Source of the DNA: Triatoma infestans | Lineage: Eukaryota; Arthropoda; Insecta; Hemiptera; Reduviidae | DNA: 64,000 nt | Direction of reading: 5' to 3' | NCBI GenBank assembly: GCA_011037195.1 | Contig: JAAEAF010004375.1 | Location: 1-64,000, forward strand | Shown: positions 56,618 through 64,000 of the stretch, piece after piece | How positions within the stretch are numbered: position 1 is the stretch's first letter | How the letters are laid out: every line of letters begins with the position of its first letter | The notes under the pieces: generated by a model | Told to the model about the DNA's origin: nothing | The model's database searches: none | The model's input: the letters and a program-made list of their open reading frames with translations, nothing else | Position numbers and translations under genes: made by a program

Positions 56618-58504
56618 AGAATACGTTTTTTGGGAGGCACCTGTTTGGTAAAAAGCAAACGAACGTTTTCTCATAGCAGGTTAGTGGGATTCTGGTGGGT
56701 TAATTTTGAAGTAATTTGAGGGCAGTTTGGGGGGGGGGATATTGAGAAACGTATTCTACGCATGTTGCAACTGTCGTGTGATAGATACCATTTGAATTTT
56801 TACATTATTTCAGTGTTTAGAACTCATATTTTCCCATCTTCGTTTCCTTATGTATAATTCCCAAATCGAACAAACAACCTACACATCTCCCAACATCTAC
56901 CACATCGGCCTCTCCTGTCTATTCTAGCAAAAAAAAATATTCGAAAAGATATACTATTTTTCACGTCTTCAACCAGTTCTAGAATCTTTCCATATTATCT
57001 CTTGCCACCTTTTGGATTGTATAGTGGACATTCCATCATTCAACAAACATATCGCGAATTAGTCATCATACTACGAATACGAACCACATGTGATACACAC
57101 ATCGAAATAACTCATTTTGCGCTTTTCACAATATAAACAAAAATGACAAAAAAAAAAAAAAATGAGTAAGCTAATCTATAAATGATTTGCGCACCAAGTT
57201 TTGAGAAGGTGGTTTATTAATTTATTAAGTGTTAATATAGCTACAAATATCTTATATTATATTAGATTTATTTTTATTATATTAGTATTAATTATTGAAA
57301 TCATGATTTTCAGGCGAGCCATTCTGTCGCCAATTGTCTTATAAGTTTTTATTTGATCAATTTCTAATTGGACGATCTTTCTAAAATACATCCCTGACAG
57401 TGATTCTTTCATTTTATTTCTTTCTTTTATTTCTATCTCTCTCTCTCTTCTTCTTCTTCTTCTTCTTTTTTTTTTAATAAAATCTCTCCAAAACAACATG
57501 TGCCGCTCCTATAAACGTTTTTAATTAACTATCAAAGACGGGTGCCACAACTACATAGTTTAGAATATCTGTAAAACTAACTTCTCCTTATTTATAAATG
57601 ATTGCACCTTTTATAATGTTGAAAAATATCGTGCCAGGGTAAATGAGGATTTTGTTTTATTTTTTTTAATATATTCCCTTTTAAAACAGTTTTGTCAAAA
57701 CATAATTATTTGACAAACTATAATTTATTTATAATTAACCCCTCCACAATTTAATTTTATTTTACTTTTAATATAATAAAATAAGAATAAAAACGTTTTT
57801 TTTCAACTCTTGAAGACGAAAAAACTAGTTTTTTTTTTTTTTTATCACTTGCACTGTCATTTGATACAAATGATATGTATACAAGTTTTGCACAGTAGCA
57901 TTTTTATGAAAGCTAAACGTACTTACTTAAATTGATTTTTTTTTTTTTTTTTTTTTAGTTTTAATTTATTTACTACTGGTTTTGTGAGGGTGCTTTTTAT
58001 TAAATAGAAAGATCGCTGGCAATGAGTGTGTGTTTTTAATTAAAATAAGGTATCGATTAATTTATGAAACTAACAGGGTAATGTTCAGCTTTATATATAA
58101 TGTCCCTTAAAAATGTCTCATTCTTTAAAGCAGGGACTTTAAAAAAACAAAACAAAAAAATCTGGAGTGAAACTACCCTCAAACGACTCTTTCACTTAAG
58201 GCAGCTTCCACAATAAAATTCATTTTGATGGATCTCTCAGGATGCTCTGTGAGGTCACAAAAAGCGTCTCCTCAAAAGCTTCATTTTATTACAGATTTGG
58301 TTTCCCACCTATCAAAGTCAACTAAACATTTACTAACAATTCTAAAGTATGAACTAAATTGCTCAATTATATCTATGTATATAAATTGCGGCAAGAGAAA
58401 GTCGTGTGAGAAAGATTTTTCTTTCAGCAATAAGAGAAAGCTAAGCATTCATGTTCCATTTATTATCTTATCCTTAATGCCATCCTACCTTTCTGATAAG
58501 TAAT
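56618..58504. other. AT-rich spacer
   Basis: No gene seen. (CTT)n-like tract at 57440-57468, several T runs, and a scrap resembling a family A left end at 58160-58195 ('tctggagtgaaac'). Confidence 0.45.
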
Positions 58505-59530
58505 AATTAATAATAATAAAATTGTCTTTATTAGGAACATATAATACAAATACACAAAAAATAAATCTCTTTTGTTTTAAGACGAATACTCATGGTCCAC
58601 TGACCGTCTGAGGGGTCGCCTTGAACTTATACAAACTAAACTATTCCGCAATGGAAATACAATTTCAAGACAAGAAAAAAAAATATAATTGAAAATGTCA
58701 AATCCTAAATATTAGAATAACAACAAAACAAAAACAAGGTAAAGAATCATTACTCCATTGAACTGAAATATACCATACTTGTTAAATTAAAAAGGATTAT
58801 AATAAAGCAATATAAGAATAAGAATAGAAAGTAAAAGAATAAATTTCGGAAATATGTAACTCAATCCATATTCTGATAATTAAACTGTTGCATAAAAAAA
58901 TATCTATAATTCCTGGCTAACTTAACAAAAATTTACGAAGCTGGACCAGTCATTTCCGTTTAAATATCCCTTAAACTCATCTTCAGTTAGCATGTCCTCC
59001 TTCAAATACTTTCGACGATACGTTTTTTAGAACAGGACAAATAGCAAGAAAGTGATAGACGTCCACGATCTCATTCCTGTTACACAATGAGCACAATTTG
59101 ATCTGCTCAGTGAAGGTATATTTGTTTAGATACAGCAGTTCGCCCCTCATTTTGATTAACCAGCCAACCAGAATTTGCATCTAACTTGCTACTATAAATA
59201 AAGTAGTCCTTATCGGGTTCCAATTCCTTTTACAGAGTATACCTTACACTGGTGAAAATTTTCAATTTGTGCTCATTAATTACATAACCTTTTAACGTGT
59301 TTATTACACTGGATGTTTTTATGCCATCATTTAACAGATCCATCATATTAATATTACAGCTACTACAGAGTATTTCCCAGTTTCTATATCAAAATATTTT
59401 TCTATTAATTATTTCTTGGATGAGAATTTTGGGGTATCTAGAAGTTAGTAGATTTAAACACATCTCTTTATATTATTTAAATGCAATTTCAATGTGTTTA
59501 CAGGAATGTTTGAGCTAAATTAGTCTCTAA
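58505..59530 (-). pseudogene. LINE ORF2 C-terminus without RNase H, plus 3' UTR
   Basis: The minus frame at 58983-59180 reads 'RGELLYLNKYTF' and 'CSLCNRNEIVDVYHFLAICP', a C-X2-C...H...C tail as in the fragment at 16875-18076. After a frameshift 'MLTEDEFKGYLNGNDWSSFV' follows and a stop falls near 58921. A 3' UTR of about 400 nt ends in 'AATAAAGACAATTTTATTATTATTAA', a short tail of ATT repeats (about 58502-58520 on +). The 5' part (to about 59530) is recognisable only as scraps ('CKHIEIA'). Dead copy. Confidence 0.75.
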
Positions 59531-59689
59531 ATATACAATCGCATCCGGCGTAAATTAAAGCACTTTTTAACAAAAAATTTAAAAGGGATCTCCACCGAAT
59601 CATACCTACAATACCCTTAAGTTTGCGCCCCATAGCACACTATTGCACGAGATACCGCATTAAATTACTTCTGATAAGTATTACCGAGT

Positions 59690-60250
59690 AATATTAGATC
59701 TTGCTTTCTCCTTCCATCCAATAAAGACAGGAGTTCCTCAGAGAAGCATCTTGGGTCCTATGTTCTGCGCAGTATACACTGCCAACATTCCTATTCATCC
59801 TCAAACCACCCTGTCTACCTATGCTGATAATACTGCAATCATTTCCTTTTCATAAAGATTCGGTAACATCAACAAGAAACCTTCAATTCCATCTTGTCTT
59901 CCTTGGAAACATAGTTTAAGAGAAATGGAGAATATAGTAAAAATATTACTTTTACGCTAAGTAAAATTACCTGCACTCCAATATACTACAATAGAATTCC
60001 TTCTCTTCCTCATGTTAATGTTGTCTGCTGTATTGTGTTGTAAATTGACAACGCCTGACATGGAATCCTCACAGTAAACTGAAAATGGTCTAAACAAGCG
60101 ATTAATATGCACCTCTGTCCAAAAAACCTTTGTGGATGAATGAAATAAAACTTATGGATTCTGCTAAGATGTTCCACAATATCCAACGAATACAATACTC
60201 TTTCCGTCAAAAATCCTGCGCACTATTACTAACGCTCCCTACTTTCTCCC
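59690..60250 (+). pseudogene. Jockey-clade LINE: RT palm remnant
   Basis: The + translation contains 'TGVPQRSILGPMFCAVYTAN' followed by 'YADNTAIIS', the Jockey motif AGVPQGSVLGPxLYxLYTxD...FADDTAIL with the catalytic second Asp changed to Asn. After a frameshift comes 'NITFTLSKITCTPIYYNRI', the next conserved block. Stops abound. The fragment lacks endonuclease and tail, and may be of the same family as 2505-2905, which covers the following part of such an ORF. Confidence 0.78.
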
Positions 60251-61597
60251 CAAACCTTAACATCCCGTTCGGTTTGTGACCAATGTTGCTTCCTCTTCTT
60301 AAAAAGAAACTCCATAATATCCTGGCCTGCCATATAAATTCTTTAACCACAAATCTCTCATCTCGAACATTCCCGGACAATTATTCCTGTCGTCTAAGGA
60401 CTCGTCAGTGAACTCGAGATCTTTTATCAACAAGTGACAGTGAGAGTAATTTGAAGTGCCTTGCACTGTGTAGTTCTGCCATTCGTTTAGTAATTTTTTT
60501 TGTTTTGTCTTCAATGTTATTCAAATTTACTTATGCGCACTAGTGGATGGTAAATGTAAATAAAATTAAAAGAAAAAAGAAAGTATTCATAAAACAAAAA
60601 TATTTTTAAGTTTATTTTTTTTACAGTTTTCATCTTATGAATTACAAACTAGGTTGATGAAAGAGAAAGGTAAGAGTAACCAATAAGTAGGTAGTTCCTC
60701 CTTTTATTAGAATATTGAGTGACCATTTAGTAAAATATGTTCAATTATTTTCAAATTTCCGGCCAAAATGTGGTAATAAAATAAAAAAAATAGATACAAA
60801 AGAAATTTCGCTAATAAATAACATTTATTCTATAACGGAATCTAAGATTGTTGGAACAGATTTATTTTATTTTTTTTTTTTTTTGTAATTTAATCCTTAA
60901 TCGCTAATTCCTTGCACAAATAGCAGCAGGTTTAGTACTACAATCCTAGTCTAACTAGTTTCAACTTGTTCTTTGTATAGTGAACACATTATTTGTGCGT
61001 ATACAAGTTTATGCATGTTTGGTTGCTAAGAAAAGAAAACATTGAAGTATTTAATAGTTAATTGTTTGTATATTTTATAATTTTATTGTTTAAATATACA
61101 ACAATATATATATGTGATTATTATTATAGTAATTATTGATGTTTATGATTTTCTCTAGCAGTTAAAGAAGACTCTTCTGAATTTAGTTTTTTTTTTGAGT
61201 TGTTGTTATTATTATTATTATGACGACAATGAAATCATTATTATCTTTCTTTCTTTTTTATTTTTTTGAACATCATTTATTTAGAAGATATAGATGGTGG
61301 TTGCCCACCATCCACAACCCACACAAGCCCCCCCATAAGCCCACAAGGCCACATCCATAAAGACCATCTTCTCTTATTGTCGACCAATTTGGCAACAGTA
61401 TTTATCTTTCCTTCTTCAAGAGAGAAGTGACAACTTAGCTACACACATCACAGCCCACATAGGTCGTGGAACGGTTTTTTTTCTACAGCCCCCAAACATT
61501 TCCATGCAAAAACGTTGTACCCTAAAATTTTTGTTCCCCTCCCCACTTGTTCCCAGTAACCCTGAAATCAGAGCCTTAATTTATTTGCATGCACAGT
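60251..61597. other. AT-rich spacer, no gene seen
   Basis: Long A/T runs. No domain, tRNA-like box or matched repeat. Confidence 0.45.
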
Positions 61598-61607
61598 TTG
61601 TGTGCAT

Positions 61608-61856
61608 TTTTTTTTTTTTTAATTTAAAGCGCGTCAACATCTGTGGTCATTGGCGCCCGGAGCCTTCTCAGTGCACTGCCGGCCTCCGGACAGTGTTCTC
61701 TTGCTATTGACAACACTATCCATCACCGAACAGTGAACTGTGTTTCCTAGAGGCTCCTAGGAAGAAAAAATCTGAGGGTAGCACTGCTGGACTCGAATCC
61801 GGGACCTCCGTGAAAGTCAACGCGCTAACCACTCGGCTAATCCTTGAATTAGCATA
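61608..61856 (-). repeat. tRNA-derived SINE, family S1
   Basis: Same structure as 56366-56605. B-box complement 'ggactcgaatccggg' near 61789 and a T run at 61608-61620 (tail). TSD TTGTGTGCAT at 61598-61607 and 61857-61866. Confidence 0.88.
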
Positions 61857-61866
61857 TTGTGTGCAT

Positions 61867-62205
61867 ATACATGTGTTATCAATCAAGTTGATAATCACTA
61901 TAATAATATATATTCAATATAATACATATAAAATTCAAATAAATACTCATTTAAATCAAAGCCAAAACATAAGGTTGTGAATAACAAATTAAAGTATAAT
62001 ACCCATATCTTAAATTAATGTATAAGATCAAGATTTTGATCATAATTTAGAATTGGTCAAAGTCTTGATTGTAAGACAGGATATATATATATATAAAATT
62101 TCATAAAGAACCTATAATAATTAATGCACGAGTCCTTATTACGTACTTTCTATTCATAACACATTACCATTAAAAGAATTCAATGTTTATAATTGGAATG
62201 TGTTT
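61867..62205. other. AT-rich spacer
   Basis: No gene seen. Confidence 0.4.
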
Positions 62206-62800
62206 ACTTTTCTATTACTCCTCCTATTAAGAGGAAGTATTGGAATTGTGTCAAATTATCGAAGATGAGTTTCCATTGGAAATACACGTCTTGAGGTCAA
62301 CTGAAAACGAAAAAAAATTTGTTTGGTGCATGGTCTTTGTGTATGTGTATATAATCGCAGGAAGCTCAAACTTCGCATTTCGTTTTGATATTACTACCGC
62401 ATCTGACACAAAGGTTACGTATAAAATCCTGAAACCGGAAATGGAACTTTACAAAAATTTGTTTTTAAGTTTTTCCTTTTTTTTTGCTCTCTGGAAAACA
62501 GTTCGAATAATTTTCTTTAAACTGTTTGTGCATACATGTTCTGAGACGCATTGTATGATTCTTTTATCGTTATAATATTTTTAATACAAATTTGAAGTAT
62601 TGTCAGAATTATTAATTTGAAGTAAATTTTGGACTGCAATGTAATCACTTTCTGTACCTGCCTGGGAAGGTACTTGTCCCCCCCCCTCCACATACACACT
62701 ACATTTAATGTTAATGCAATTTGAAGCGTAAAGAAAATTTGTCATATTATTTAGTCATAATTAGCAATAAGAATAAGTGGTATGAGTGTTTCACACCAGA
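62206..62800 (-). repeat. Family A repeat, one internal unit (595 bp)
   Basis: The right end begins at 62206 ('acttttctattactcc') and the left end closes at 62800 ('gagtgtttcacaccaga') next to a T24 run. Only one internal unit fits its length. The frame at 62240-62575 is fortuitous. Confidence 0.8.
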
Positions 62801-62949
62801 TTTTTTTTTTTTTTTTTTTTTTTTAAATTATTGGCCTATGATGTGGTAGCTATTCATAGAAACTATTGTGATAACAGGCCATTAAATGAATAAACATCCT
62901 ATTGTAATGGTTTCTACGTAATAATTATGGACCTTCGAAATATATAGAA

Positions 62950-63140
62950 TATTTCTCTCACTTACTGTAAGTGGAAGTATTACGATCATATCAAATTTTC
63001 GAATTTGAGTTTTCACCGGAAATACATGTTTTGAGGTCCCCTGAGTCCAAAAAAAGTGTTTTTTTGAAAATTGGTCTGTGTGTATCAGTATAAAGAAAAG
63101 AAAAAAAAAAGGAAAACTGTAGAAAGTTCAAATTTGTAAA
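62950..63140 (-). repeat. Family A repeat, right part, cut by a LINE
   Basis: Right-end hairpin ('ttctctcacttactgtaagtggaagt'), 'tcatatcaaattttcga' and 'gaaaactgtagaaagttcaaatttg' in minus-strand order. Ends where the LINE tail starts. Confidence 0.75.
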
Positions 63141-64000
63141 TTATATACTTTATTATTATTGAACAGGGTGCCTAGTGGCATGGATGGGACCTAAGCCTAC
63201 TCCCAATTCAACCCCTTAAATAATCTCCCACGGTAGCCTACCTGTCAATCTACAACATCCCAATATATCCTTCAAGTTCCAGCTCACTCAGACAATCCTG
63301 CGAGAGTGGTACCCTCCCAAATACACGAAATCTAGTACCAGCCAAACGGGGGCACTGACATAAGTAGTGATGCACTGTTTCCCTAACTCCCCATCATCAC
63401 AGTTCTGACAAAAACGGACTAGACGTCCTCCCTATATTAAACAAGTGACTAGACACCCAAGCGTGACCAGTCACTATCCCAACCAAGGTCCTCAGGCCTG
63501 TCCTCTTAAGGGACAGGAGGTAATCCGAAACTCCCTGCTTGATTCCTTTTATAAATCTTTTAGCTTGGAGCCACCCCTGCTGCCCCCCAGCATTTCTCCA
63601 AGACTTTATCGCGAAACCTCTTAGTGACGGCACGGGCTGGTTCAGAACAACAGAATGGTAATGATGAAACCCTCCCTAGCCAACTGATCCGCCCTCTCAT
63701 TACCCTCTATTCCCGCATGTCCGGGTATCCAATAGAGACGCACCTTACCCCTCCGAGTTAAGGCATTAAGCCTTCTCCTACATTCTCACCCTCTAATTTT
63801 GAGCTCCACCATGGCTTGCTCGAAGGCCTCACAACGGCCTGCCTATCGGAGAATATCCGCACCTCTTTAATGTCTCCCTGCCACTCTCCCCACAAGGCGG
63901 CAGCATTCAATAATGCCTACCACTTCGGACTGGAAAACGGTGGTCAAACCAAATATATACTTTAAGTCAACCGACCCGACAATATTTCAGACCCGAATAG
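63141..64000 (-). pseudogene. LINE with RNase H, 3' part; continues past the right edge
   Basis: Minus-strand translation from the edge inward: 'VRIFSDRQAV' (RNase H Asp), then 'VRLYWIPGHAGIEGNERADQ' (His and final Asp, near 63710). The frame at 63397-63633 follows ('LQAKRFIKGIKQGVSDYL...GLRTLVGIVTGHAW'), and the 3' end has a TAA-type tail (tattattatt on + at about 63150). The RNase H motifs look well preserved, but frameshifts lie near 63400 and 63640-63800, so I call a pseudogene. It is the same subfamily as 33890-34415. The 5' part is outside the window. Confidence 0.75.

Noticed and set aside
50463..64000. Further VWC exons downstream of the host exon
   Set aside because: I looked for Cys-rich open segments next to splice sites (CCxxC-type endings) and found none convincing.

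Overview
This is AT-rich, intron-sized eukaryotic DNA, most likely from an insect or other arthropod. It is built almost entirely from nested transposable elements. The evidence is an intact I/LOA-type non-LTR retrotransposon whose ORF1 resembles the insect DUF4780 proteins, several LINE remnants with C-terminal Cys/His motifs, mariner, Tc3-like and PIF/Harbinger remnants, tRNA-derived SINEs, solo LTRs and many homopolymer and microsatellite tracts. The species cannot be named from the sequence.

Host coding sequence: I can support only one host exon, 50377-50462 (+). It has strong splice sites and encodes the start of a von Willebrand factor type C (VWC) domain resembling the first one of crossveinless-2/BMPER, a secreted BMP regulator. 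The rest of the window is then intron or flanking DNA of that gene, which would be transcribed on the + strand.

Layout. 0-10 kb: copies of an abundant non-coding repeat (called family A here), a Jockey-type tail, and an intact 5.76-kb LOA-like retrotransposon (minus strand, 3920-9681, 12-bp target-site duplication, TSD) inserted into the 3' end of an older truncated LINE (+) that has its own 14-bp TSD. 11-23 kb: a solo LTR, four further LINE fragments related to the 4-kb element or to other clades, and a full-length family A copy. 23-32 kb: family A, a SINE, a mariner pseudogene, a three-layer nest (Tc3-like element inside an RNase H LINE inside family A) and a second solo LTR. 32-50 kb: SINEs, LINE tails, a third solo LTR inside family A, a fold-back element and more family A. 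50-64 kb: the host exon, a PIF/Harbinger element containing a perfect 46-bp-arm palindrome, SINEs, two LINE remnants, and an RNase H LINE running off the right edge.

Family A is the main unexplained feature. About 20 copies or pieces lie in 64 kb on both strands, with no coding capacity. Complete copies have a fixed left end with a small hairpin, a fixed right end that is a hairpin, a subterminal inverted repeat (ACTTTCTCTTACTCC near the left end, its complement at the right end), a CA/GT microsatellite, and one or two internal ~290-300-bp tandem units. This resembles the Helentron-associated elements (HINE/DINE-1) of other insects, but the assignment is my inference.

The only open reading frames that look capable of making protein are the two ORFs of the LOA-like element. 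All others are broken transposon pieces. Distances, TSDs and homologies were read by eye, without database searches.
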